A stretch of DNA of 5,604 nucleotides, taken from assembly GCA_937901435.1 (NCBI GenBank), contig CALGTJ010000643.1:1-5604 (forward strand), in the 5' to 3' direction. The notes under the pieces were generated by a model. That model was not told the origin of the DNA, made no database searches, and worked only from the letters and a program-made list of their open reading frames with translations. The position numbers and the translations under genes were made by a program. Shown one piece after another: positions 1 to 5,604 of the stretch (the first letter of the stretch is position 1; each line of letters opens with the position of its first letter). Source of the stretch: an uncultured Rhodobacter sp. (GTDB taxonomy: Bacteria > Pseudomonadota > Alphaproteobacteria > Rhodobacterales > Rhodobacteraceae).

Positions 1-162
1 ACTGTGAGAGCGTTTTTTCCGCTGCGGGCGCTTTTAGCACCGAAGTTTCTGCATATGCCCGATTTTGTGCGCCAGGCCATAGGCAGAAACCGGCCATTCA
101 AGCACATTGCGGCTAATAATTCGTGCTTACAAAACAACTTACTGACTTAGCGGGTATTTCCA
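1..162. other. Left edge region downstream of the flavoprotein gene, no supported gene
   Basis: This stretch follows the stop codon of the minus-strand flavoprotein gene. I see no stem followed by a T-run that would act as its terminator. It contains the palindrome GCATATGC (51-58). The first plus-strand frame is open from base 1 to a TAG at 148-150 (49 residues), which could be the end of a gene entering from the left, but the translation resembles no family I recognise. Confidence 0.3.
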
Positions 163-2598
163 TTAGCCACGCATGATGCCGTTTGTGGGATCATATGGAC
201 CTGCGCCGATCACAGTTGTGGGCACCGGTTTACCGATCACATCAACGGTCATTTTAGTGCCTATTTCGGCATGCTCTGGGCTCACAAACCCATATGCTAG
301 GTTCATTCCCAAACGGTGTCCCCAATCACCCGATGTAATGGTACCGGTCACGCGGCCCCCCACTTTCACGGAAGCGCCGCCCTGAGCAGGCGCGTGGGTA
401 CAATCAATATGCAGTGACGCCAATTTTTTTCGGGGGCCTGTTGCAACACGTTTTGATAGTGCAGCCTTGCCGATAAAGTCGGGTTTATTCATTTTGACGA
501 AACGCTCAAGACCTGTTTCGAAGGGATCAAATTCTGTCAGCAAGTCAGACTTCCAATGCAAGAAACCCTTCTCTAGCCGCATTGAGTCAACAGCGCGCGC
601 ACCAAATATTTTAAGACCTTGCGCGTCACCTGCTGTGCGCAATGCAGTATATGCTGCATAAAGCGCGTGGTTAGGCACATGAATTTCATACGCCAATTCG
701 CCTGAAAAGCTGACGCCAAGTACGGTTGCGGGCGCGAAACCAATGAAACATTCCCGAACGGTTAGCCAAGGAAATGCGTCGCGTGACCAATCGCCCCGCG
801 AACAAGCGGATAAAACGTCGCGGGCTTTGGGACCAGCCAACACCAGAATGGTTTGATCATTGGTTAGGCTTTTAACCTGAACGTCGAGTGCGGGATCAAG
901 ATGCCCGCATAGCCAATCCATATCGTGATATTCTGCCGCCGCTGCAGACCCGTACCAGACGCGATCCGGTCCTCGGTCAGATGCGGGGATATTGGCGATT
1001 GTCGCCTCGCCTTTGACCATGCCGTGACGGTTCAACAGGTAACCAAGCCCGACGCGCGCCGCCTTTTTAGTGACGTTGCCGCAAAACATGCGATCCAAAA
1101 ACGCATGACGATCTGCGCCTGTAATTTCAAATCGATTAAAGCCGTTCACTTCGCAAAGGCCAACGTTTTCCTGCACGTTTTTGACTTCGCCAGCGATGAC
1201 GTTAAAGGCTTCGTCGAAGTGAAAGCCAAGGGTGGGCTGAAAATCAGAGGATGGTTTGATGTAATCAACCCGTTCCCAGCCATTCACGATGGTAAATTCT
1301 GCGCCTTCGGCGGCCAAGACAGGTGTTAAAGATGTGGTTTTTGCGCCGCGACCTGCCGAGCGGTGTTCATGGGGAAAGTGGAACCGGAATTCGTTTTGGT
1401 AGTCCTCGATCGCTTTGAGCGCGGTCAGTTCTACATTGGCGTGGCCAGTAAAACGGCGTGGGTCGATGCACCAAGTGTCATACTGTGCCTCGCCGTGCAC
1501 AATCTGCTGAGCCAACAGCCAGCCGTGACCGCCGCCTTCGCCCAATCCGGCGCGCAGACCGATGATGCAATAAGCGTTGCGCTTGCCTGGAATGGGGCCG
1601 ACCAAAGGCGCTCCGTCGATGGTATATGTGATCGGACCATTGACGATGTTCTTGATACCGACTTCGGACAAGACAGGCATACGTTTAAAAACGCCCTCTA
1701 ATACGTCCATCACACGGTCCAGATCGTTCGGGCACAACGCATTAACAAAATTAGGATCAATGCCGTCCATACCCCAGGTTTTGCAAGCTTGTTCGTAAAA
1801 GCCAATAAGCAGGCCGCCTTTTTCCTGACGGCTGTAGAAGTCACTTATAGGACAGCGCAGCAGTGGCATCCGGTGGCCAGCATCTGCGATTGCAGGAATA
1901 TCCTCGGTCACGAAATACTGATGTTCCATCGATGCGACGGGGTGATGAACACCCATCATCGCCCCAACCTCATTAACGCGGTAGCCGCCCGCATTCACGA
2001 CGATATCGCAATCAATGTCGCCGCACTCGGTATGTACGGTCCATGTATCATCTTTGTGCTGGGTCAAGTCAGTGACGGGCGTGTTTCGGTACACCTCGGC
2101 ACCGGCTTTGCGAGCCCGGCGGGCAAGCGCCTGACACAAAGAGGCAGGATCAATATCGCCATCGTTGCCATCCCAAAGACCACCCATCAGGTTGTCGGTT
2201 GAAATCAGCGGGTGGCGGCGTGCACATTCGGCTGCGTCGAGCACTTCAAATTCAACATCCATGCCCTGCGCCATGGATGCAAAATGCGCATAGCCATCCA
2301 TCTGTGCGCGGGTATTGGCAAGACGGATGCCACCATCGCCGTGACGATAGCTGACAGGATAATCTGCATCATCACGCAGTTCTTTATATAAATTAATCGA
2401 ATGTGTCTTCAGCCCCACCATCGTCTGGTTCATACCAAAGTTCGTCACCTGCGCTGCGGAATGCCACGTTGTGCCAGATGTCAGTTCGTTGCGTTCGATC
2501 AAGACAACATCCGACCAACCTTCTTGCGTCAGGTGATACAGCGTCGAACAGCCAGCAATCCCGCCCCCGATAACAACAACTTTGGTGCGTGATTTCAT
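163..2598 (-). CDS. Dimethylglycine/sarcosine dehydrogenase-type flavoprotein with C-terminal GcvT (folate) domain
   Basis: Predicted cytoplasmic enzyme that oxidises an N-methyl amine and transfers the released one-carbon unit to tetrahydrofolate. Seen: an N-terminal dinucleotide-binding motif GGGIAG (residues 11-16), an acidic E35 at the end of the second strand suited to the FAD ribose, then SGTTWHSA (41-48). H46 sits where mammalian dimethylglycine and sarcosine dehydrogenases attach FAD covalently. The FAD oxidoreductase (DAO) fold runs to about 370, with GLRAGLGEGGGHGWLLA (347-363) as its closing FAD motif. A linker/FAO_M-like domain follows to about 425, then a GcvT-like domain (about 430-700; FSGELAYEIHVP at 631-642 and GFLHWKSDLLTEFDPFETGL at 678-697) and a GcvT C-terminal barrel (about 720-805; TSGDWGHRLGMNLAYGFV at 755-772). 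The length of 811 matches the fused family. The ATG at 2598 has a good GGGAG site. No signal peptide is visible. It is transcribed divergently from the MttB-like gene. The family is secure; the substrate (dimethylglycine, sarcosine or another N-methyl amine) is not. It is not DmdA, which lacks the FAD domain. Confidence 0.93.
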   Translation of the reverse strand: MKSRTKVVVIGGGIAGCSTLYHLTQEGWSDVVLIERNELTSGTTWHSAAQVTNFGMNQTMVGLKTHSINLYKELRDDADYPVSYRHGDGGIRLANTRAQMDGYAHFASMAQGMDVEFEVLDAAECARRHPLISTDNLMGGLWDGNDGDIDPASLCQALARRARKAGAEVYRNTPVTDLTQHKDDTWTVHTECGDIDCDIVVNAGGYRVNEVGAMMGVHHPVASMEHQYFVTEDIPAIADAGHRMPLLRCPISDFYSRQEKGGLLIGFYEQACKTWGMDGIDPNFVNALCPNDLDRVMDVLEGVFKRMPVLSEVGIKNIVNGPITYTIDGAPLVGPIPGKRNAYCIIGLRAGLGEGGGHGWLLAQQIVHGEAQYDTWCIDPRRFTGHANVELTALKAIEDYQNEFRFHFPHEHRSAGRGAKTTSLTPVLAAEGAEFTIVNGWERVDYIKPSSDFQPTLGFHFDEAFNVIAGEVKNVQENVGLCEVNGFNRFEITGADRHAFLDRMFCGNVTKKAARVGLGYLLNRHGMVKGEATIANIPASDRGPDRVWYGSAAAAEYHDMDWLCGHLDPALDVQVKSLTNDQTILVLAGPKARDVLSACSRGDWSRDAFPWLTVRECFIGFAPATVLGVSFSGELAYEIHVPNHALYAAYTALRTAGDAQGLKIFGARAVDSMRLEKGFLHWKSDLLTEFDPFETGLERFVKMNKPDFIGKAALSKRVATGPRKKLASLHIDCTHAPAQGGASVKVGGRVTGTITSGDWGHRLGMNLAYGFVSPEHAEIGTKMTVDVIGKPVPTTVIGAGPYDPTNGIMRG

Positions 2599-2605
2599 AT
2601 GAGCT

Positions 2606-2610
2606 CTCCC
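2606..2610 (-). promoter_or_regulatory. Ribosome binding site of the flavoprotein gene
   Basis: On the minus strand this reads GGGAG and lies seven bases before the ATG at 2598. This is a strong Shine-Dalgarno match at near-ideal spacing. It supports the chosen start, as does the GGGIAG FAD motif beginning only ten residues inside the protein. Confidence 0.8.
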
Positions 2611-2626
2611 AATAAAAATTTTTATT
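2611..2626. repeat. Perfect 16-bp A/T palindrome beside the flavoprotein ribosome binding site
   Basis: AATAAAAATTTTTATT is its own exact reverse complement. It abuts the GGGAG ribosome binding site of the minus-strand flavoprotein gene, so it lies in the 5' leader or at the transcription start of that gene. It could be an operator, a bent A-tract or a leader hairpin; the sequence does not decide. Perfect symmetry in AT-rich DNA is less surprising than in balanced DNA. Confidence 0.5.
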
Positions 2627-2631
2627 CAAGT

Positions 2632-2658
2632 GTGTTGTTGTACGTGTTGTGGTCAACA
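2632..2658. repeat. GTGTTGT direct repeat with opposing CAACA, possible regulator site
   Basis: GTGTTGT occurs at 2632-2638 and again at 2644-2650, a 12-base period that puts both copies on roughly the same helix face. The second copy also pairs with CAACA at 2654-2658, giving the dyad TGTTG-TGGT-CAACA (2645-2658). T2647 and A2659 are also separated by 11 bases, the loose T-N11-A spacing of LysR sites. These elements are short, so this is only a candidate binding site. Confidence 0.3.
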
Positions 2659-2711
2659 AAACTTATATTAATTCGAAATTTTCAAAATGTACTTTTATAT
2701 ATTTAGAAAAT

Positions 2712-2736
2712 TTAGGGCGCTATATCGGCGCCTTAA
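2712..2736. promoter_or_regulatory. 25-bp imperfect inverted repeat, candidate operator upstream of the MttB-like gene
   Basis: The arms TTAGGGCGC (2712-2720) and GCGCCTTAA (2728-2736) are reverse complements with one mismatch in nine positions, separated by TATATCG. The arms create a GC-rich island in otherwise AT-rich DNA, about 52 bases before the MttB-like start codon. No T-run follows on either strand, which argues against an intrinsic terminator. A dimeric regulator site is the likeliest reading. Whether the LysR protein in this window binds it cannot be told from the sequence. Confidence 0.5.
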
Positions 2737-2773
2737 GTGAATCTCTGTATATTGCTGTGATGTAATTATAAGC

Positions 2774-2780
2774 AGGAAGG
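2774..2780 (+). promoter_or_regulatory. Ribosome binding site of the MttB-like gene
   Basis: AGGAAGG lies eight bases before the ATG at 2789, a strong Shine-Dalgarno sequence at good spacing. It supports this start over the next in-frame ATG codons at residues 7 and 39. Confidence 0.75.
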
Positions 2781-2788
2781 CCGCCCCT

Positions 2789-4318
2789 ATGACGGATATA
2801 TCAAAAATGACTTCCGGACGCAGCGGTGGGCGGGCACAACGTCTGAAAAAGCGCGCGGCAAAACCTAATATTAATCCCTGTTCACCTGGTCAGTTTGGAG
2901 GAATGTATAAACCCCTATCGCAACCAGATCTTGAGAACATTTTTGACACGGCGCTGCGGCTTTTATCGGAACTTGGCATGGGTGAAATCCCCAATAGGCT
3001 GCGACAGGACCTTCTGACCGCTGGCGCACAAGACAGCGAAGCAGGACGAGTCGTTTTTCCCAGATCCTTGACTGAAGATGCAATAGCCAAAGCTGCCAAA
3101 ACATTTGTTCTGCATGGGCGTGACGAAACCCGTTCTATCGAAGTGGGGGGAAGCAAAGTTTATTTTGGAACTGGGGGTGCTGCCGTTCAAACGCTTGATT
3201 TGGACAGCGGGACATACCGCCCATCGACGCTTGCTGATCTGCATAATTTCACGCGCCTTCAGGATACTTTGGCCAATGTAAGCTGGTATACGAGGTGCTG
3301 CGTTGCGACCGACGTGCCGAGCAACTTTGATCTCGACGTCAACACGGCTTACGCCCTGCTCCTAAACACGACGAAACCAACAGCCACCTCGTTTACATTG
3401 GCCGAATATGTAGCGCCCATCGTCAAAATGCTAGACATCGCTGCCGGTGGCAAAGGTGCGTTTTCTAAACGTCCTTTTATGAAAGCGCACATAAGCCCCG
3501 TCATTTCCCCAATGCGCTACGGCGAGGATGCCGTAGACGTTGTTTATGAATGCATCAAACATAATATTCCAATGTCTTGTATTACGGCCGCTCAAGCCGG
3601 TGCAACCGCGCCCGCAACGATGGCCGGATTTCTTGCACAATCCTTGGCAGAAACACTCGCTAGTTTAATCATGATTCACGCCATTAAGCCGGGATACCCG
3701 ATGGTGTTTTCTAACTGGCCATTGGTTGTCGACCTACGCACGGGGGCGTTCGCCGGTGGAAGTGGCGAAAGTGCATTGCTCAACGCAGCGTCTGCACAGC
3801 TTTCAAACTGGATTGGGCTTCCATCGGGTGTGGCCTGTTCAATGACCGACGCCAAAGCGATTGACGCGCAATACGGTGCGGAAAAGGGGCTAACATCACT
3901 TGCCGCTGCCCTCGCTGGTGGCAACCTTATCTATGAAAGCTCAGGCATGACTGCATCGCTGTTAGGCGCTAGCTTTGAAGCGTTTGTACTAGACGACGAG
4001 ATGCATTCAAACACCTACCGTATCTTGCGAGGCATCGAAGTGAGCGAGGAAAACTTAGGCTTTGATGCGATTAACGAAGCCGTTTTGGGGCCAGGGCATT
4101 TTCTAGGCGGAGCGCATACAATTTCCGCGATGGAACGGGATTATTTCTATCCATCGCTCGCGGACCGGATTGAACCACAAAGCTGGGCCGAGAACGGAGC
4201 GAAGAGTGCTTGGGCCGTCGCCACCGAACGGGTACGAGGTATCCTCGCAACGCACCATCCTGAATATCTCTCTTCAGATCAAGACGCCATGATCCGCAGT
4301 CAGTTCAAGATTCTCTGA
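2789..4318 (+). CDS. Trimethylamine methyltransferase (MttB) superfamily protein, non-pyrrolysine type
   Basis: Predicted cytoplasmic methyltransferase that moves a methyl group from a methylated amine, probably a quaternary one, to the cobalt of a partner corrinoid protein. Seen: a basic N-terminus rich in R/K (residues 10-25), the family-like stretch YKPLSQPDLENIFDTALRLL (40-59), ISPVISPMRYGEDAVD (235-250), a Gly/Ala-rich core TAAQAGATAPATMAGF (266-281), FAGGSGESALLNAASAQL (321-338) and the signature-like SMTDAKAIDAQYGAEKG (351-367). These fit the beta/alpha-barrel MttB family (COG5598/PF06253), and 509 residues is about the normal length. There is no in-frame amber codon, so it cannot contain pyrrolysine as archaeal MttB does; characterised non-pyrrolysine relatives act on glycine betaine, proline betaine or carnitine. 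The start is set by AGGAAGG. The gene is divergent from the flavoprotein and convergent with the regulator. Superfamily membership is confident; the substrate is inferred only from its neighbour, and no corrinoid protein is visible. Confidence 0.9.
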   Translation: MTDISKMTSGRSGGRAQRLKKRAAKPNINPCSPGQFGGMYKPLSQPDLENIFDTALRLLSELGMGEIPNRLRQDLLTAGAQDSEAGRVVFPRSLTEDAIAKAAKTFVLHGRDETRSIEVGGSKVYFGTGGAAVQTLDLDSGTYRPSTLADLHNFTRLQDTLANVSWYTRCCVATDVPSNFDLDVNTAYALLLNTTKPTATSFTLAEYVAPIVKMLDIAAGGKGAFSKRPFMKAHISPVISPMRYGEDAVDVVYECIKHNIPMSCITAAQAGATAPATMAGFLAQSLAETLASLIMIHAIKPGYPMVFSNWPLVVDLRTGAFAGGSGESALLNAASAQLSNWIGLPSGVACSMTDAKAIDAQYGAEKGLTSLAAALAGGNLIYESSGMTASLLGASFEAFVLDDEMHSNTYRILRGIEVSEENLGFDAINEAVLGPGHFLGGAHTISAMERDYFYPSLADRIEPQSWAENGAKSAWAVATERVRGILATHHPEYLSSDQDAMIRSQFKIL

Positions 4319-4325
4319 CGCTATT

Positions 4326-5303
4326 TTAGGAATTTGCCTTTAAAGGCAACAGGCACAGCTCATCTCTTAGCCACGGCATCGCCTCGGTCGCAGGATTGAT
4401 TAGACGCATTTCGATGAGATTTCGCATCGCCGCATTGATGGTTCCGACAATTTCGTCAGCGCATTCTTCGCGCGCGAATAGCGACAGATGACGCGCAAAG
4501 CCCTTTGCAGGAAACGCGTGCAGTTGGACTTGTTTGTGAAACCTTCGGGCTCGAAAGTAGCAGGCTGGTGTCGTCACTGCCCAACCTGCACCAGCCGCAA
4601 TCATCGCCATCATTGTTTGGTTACTTTCAATTTCAAATCTGACGGGAATCTCAATGTTCAAGCGTCGCAACTGCGCTGCGATCTGCTTTCTGATCTGTTG
4701 ATCTTTTGCGTAGTGTAGCATTGTCAGCTCCGCCGATCCCGCCAGAAAACTTTCTGGGCGGATTGTTGAATTTGCAGGCACAGCCAATACAAAGGGATCG
4801 CGAAGCATGGGAAATTCTTTTAACTGGTCAGTATTATTGTTGGGACTACTCGCGATGCCGATGTCTAAGGAGTGACCCTGCAACATGTCCAATATTTCGC
4901 TGCTCGACCGCATATAGTGGGCAAAGTCACATTTGGGCATGCCATTCGCCAATAGCACCGCCAATTCTGGTCCAATATCACTATCGAAGTCTTCAATAAG
5001 GCCAAATTTTAGATGGCGAGCTTCGGTCATATTACCAAGAGTTACTTCAGTCTGTGCCATTCGGATTAGCTTTAACGCTTCATCGATATTTTTAAAAAAC
5101 ACAGCGCCCACTGGTGTGAGTAGCATCGGTCGTCGCGCATGGTTCAGAAGGGTGACCCCCAGTTGTGCTTCAAGACTTCGCAAATGATGAGAGACGGTGC
5201 TAATCGATAATCCGGCTTCGCGCGCAGCAGCTTGAACTGATCCATGGCAAGCCACTAAGTGGAAAACCTCAAGCCACTTCAGGCTTATGTGCGACATGTT
5301 CAT
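4326..5303 (-). CDS. LysR-family transcriptional regulator
   Basis: Predicted DNA-binding regulator with a small-molecule effector domain, probably a tetramer like its family. With the ATG at 5303 the protein has 325 residues. Seen: an N-terminal winged helix-turn-helix at about 7-66, in which SVQAAAREAGLSISTVSHHL (22-41) is the helix-turn-helix core and RSLEAQLGVTLL (42-53) leads into the wing. A linker helix covers about 68-95, and a periplasmic-binding-protein-like effector domain about 97-300 (KFGLIEDFD at 99-107, LDIGIASSP at 146-154, FVLAVPANS at 171-179, IAAGAGWAVTTPACYF at 235-250). The frame is open to a GTG at 5408, adding 35 residues, but that extension has no family-like sequence and no ribosome binding site. 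The ATG at 5303 follows AAGAGAAAG, and the helix-turn-helix then sits where the family normally has it; the ATG at 5297 is also possible. It converges on the MttB-like gene with seven bases between stops. Control of the divergent pair is plausible but unproven, because LysR genes usually diverge from their target. Confidence 0.9.
   Translation of the reverse strand: MNMSHISLKWLEVFHLVACHGSVQAAAREAGLSISTVSHHLRSLEAQLGVTLLNHARRPMLLTPVGAVFFKNIDEALKLIRMAQTEVTLGNMTEARHLKFGLIEDFDSDIGPELAVLLANGMPKCDFAHYMRSSSEILDMLQGHSLDIGIASSPNNNTDQLKEFPMLRDPFVLAVPANSTIRPESFLAGSAELTMLHYAKDQQIRKQIAAQLRRLNIEIPVRFEIESNQTMMAMIAAGAGWAVTTPACYFRARRFHKQVQLHAFPAKGFARHLSLFAREECADEIVGTINAAMRNLIEMRLINPATEAMPWLRDELCLLPLKANS
4334..4349. 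terminator. Perfect 16-bp palindrome at the convergent gene ends, possible weak bidirectional terminator
   Basis: TTGCCTTTAAAGGCAA is exactly self-complementary. As RNA it could form a six-pair stem with a TTAA loop. It begins 15 bases after the MttB-like stop codon and lies inside the last codons of the convergent regulator gene (4326 end). No clear T-run follows on either strand (plus CAGGC, minus ATTCCTAAAATAG), so intrinsic termination would be weak. With only seven bases between the two stop codons, it is nevertheless the best terminator candidate here. Confidence 0.35.
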
Positions 5304-5305
5304 GG

Positions 5306-5315
5306 CTTTCTCTTC
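5306..5315 (-). promoter_or_regulatory. Ribosome binding site that decides the LysR start
   Basis: On the minus strand this reads GAAGAGAAAG, a purine-rich Shine-Dalgarno-like stretch with its AGAG core six bases before the ATG at 5303. The upstream GTG at 5408 is preceded by AATTTCCAATTGCG, which shows no such site. This favours the shorter 325-residue protein. Confidence 0.6.
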
Positions 5316-5575
5316 ATTCGTGTTGGCATCCTCAACAATGATTTCCCGTATAGCAAGCCCTTCAATATACAGTTCAAAAAACACGGCAGGGTTAAAAAGT
5401 AAACGCACCGCAATTGGAAATTACTTTACCAAGCGAAAAGGCTGTCTGATCTAAGTCGATGAATGGCAACAACGTTTGCGTATCGTCTGTTGCGACAGTA
5501 ATCAGCAAAAGGTCAGTTTGAGATCGACAACGATCAAGGAATCTGAATGGCCGTTTTAGCGACTTAAACTGCATC

Positions 5576-5593
5576 GCAGCATAAACATGCTGC
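5576..5593. repeat. Perfect 7-bp inverted repeat near the right edge
   Basis: GCAGCAT (5576-5582) and ATGCTGC (5587-5593) are exact reverse complements around an AAAC loop. No T-run follows on either strand, so a terminator is unlikely. It may be a protein-binding dyad or the border of an intergenic repeat that continues beyond the window. Its role is unknown. Confidence 0.4.
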
Positions 5594-5604
5594 AACCGCA
5601 AACA

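Larger units (their letters stand above)
2599..2788. promoter_or_regulatory. Divergent intergenic control region between the flavoprotein and MttB-like genes
   Basis: This 190-base gap must hold the promoters of both divergent genes. It is markedly AT-rich between about 2611 and 2710, with one GC-rich island at 2715-2732. On the minus strand TTGACC (2649-2654) resembles a -35 box, but no convincing -10 lies 16-18 bases downstream. On the plus strand TAATTATAA (2763-2771) and TTATATATTT (2695-2704) are -10-like without good -35 partners. I therefore do not assign exact promoters. The weak boxes together with several dyads (listed separately) suggest activator-dependent transcription, which is an inference. 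Confidence 0.6.
5304..5604. other. Upstream region of the regulator gene, no supported gene
   Basis: These 301 bases should contain the LysR promoter (minus strand) but I cannot fix its boxes. Three small dyads are visible: CTGT-TGCG-ACAG (5487-5498), GATCG-ACAA-CGATC (5522-5535) and GCAGCAT-AAAC-ATGCTGC (5576-5593). A minus-strand frame is open from the window edge to a TAA at 5392-5394 (about 70 residues, containing LLLITVATDDTQTLLPFIDL). It could be the tail of a gene beginning outside the window, but it matches no family I know and has no ATG start inside. Confidence 0.4.

Noticed and set aside
1..150. Plus-strand frame open from the left edge to a TAG at 148-150
   Set aside because: Only 49 residues are visible, with no recognisable family; an open stretch this short is expected by chance.
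1789..2202. 137-residue plus-strand open frame, and other plus-strand frames at 173-385, 925-1329 and 1363-1701
   Set aside because: All lie antisense within the flavoprotein gene, whose translation shows clear domains and motifs throughout; the opposite frames show none.
163..2598. DMSP demethylase (DmdA) as the identity of the GcvT-containing gene
   Set aside because: DmdA is a stand-alone GcvT-fold protein of under 400 residues, while this protein has a complete N-terminal FAD oxidoreductase domain with the GGGIAG motif.
2393..2659. 88-residue minus-strand frame overlapping the start of the flavoprotein gene
   Set aside because: It is a shifted frame over the FAD-binding N-terminus, has no domain-like sequence, and conflicts with the well-supported start at 2598.
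2890..3244. Minus-strand open frames inside the MttB-like gene
   Set aside because: They are antisense to a gene with family motifs along its full length and have no recognisable content.
2789..4318. Pyrrolysine-containing archaeal-type MttB
   Set aside because: The frame is open over 509 codons with no internal TAG, so there is no place for an amber-encoded pyrrolysine.
5304..5408. N-terminal extension of the LysR protein from a GTG at 5408
   Set aside because: No ribosome binding site precedes it, the 35 extra residues do not look like the family, and the ATG at 5303 has a purine-rich site and gives the normal domain position.
91..5553. Inverted 10-base match at the two flanks (CGGCCATTCA at 91-100, TGAATGGCCG at 5544-5553) as the ends of a mobile element
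   Set aside because: Matches of this length are expected by chance in a window this size, the flanking bases do not extend the match, and there is no transposase or target duplication.
1..5604. CRISPR array, tRNA, rRNA or insertion sequence
   Set aside because: I found no regularly spaced repeats, no cloverleaf-like or rRNA-like sequence, and no transposase domain on either strand.

Overview
The window holds three complete genes: two catabolic-type enzymes encoded back to back, and a LysR-type regulator gene that converges on one of them. Base composition is moderate in GC with AT-rich intergenic DNA. The protein families fit an alphaproteobacterium, most likely a marine Rhodobacterales/roseobacter-type organism; that placement is inferred from family resemblance and gene style only, since there is no marker gene here.

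Layout. Positions 1-162 are an edge region with no gene I can support. Positions 163-2598 (minus) encode an 811-residue flavoprotein of the dimethylglycine/sarcosine dehydrogenase type, with an FAD oxidoreductase domain fused to an aminomethyltransferase (GcvT-like, folate-binding) domain. Positions 2599-2788 are a compact, AT-rich divergent control region with several symmetric elements: a perfect 16-bp A/T palindrome beside the flavoprotein ribosome binding site, a 25-bp imperfect GC-cored inverted repeat nearer the other gene, and a TTG/CAA repeat cluster. Positions 2789-4318 (plus) encode a 509-residue protein of the trimethylamine methyltransferase (MttB) superfamily, read through without any in-frame stop and so of the non-pyrrolysine type. 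Seven bases later, converging on it, a LysR-family regulator occupies 4326-5303 (minus; the frame stays open to a GTG at 5408, but the internal ATG at 5303 is the better start). Positions 5304-5604 contain the regulator's leader and small inverted repeats, with no convincing gene.

How they may work together (inference). Non-pyrrolysine MttB proteins with known function remove a methyl group from quaternary amines such as glycine betaine, passing it to a corrinoid protein. Dimethylglycine/sarcosine dehydrogenases oxidatively remove further N-methyl groups and load the one-carbon unit onto tetrahydrofolate. A divergent pair of these enzymes suggests stepwise demethylation of an N-methylated compatible solute, possibly betaine to dimethylglycine to sarcosine, under control of the nearby LysR protein. 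The corrinoid protein, the methylcorrinoid:folate methyltransferase and a transporter needed for such a pathway are not in this window, so the substrate remains open.
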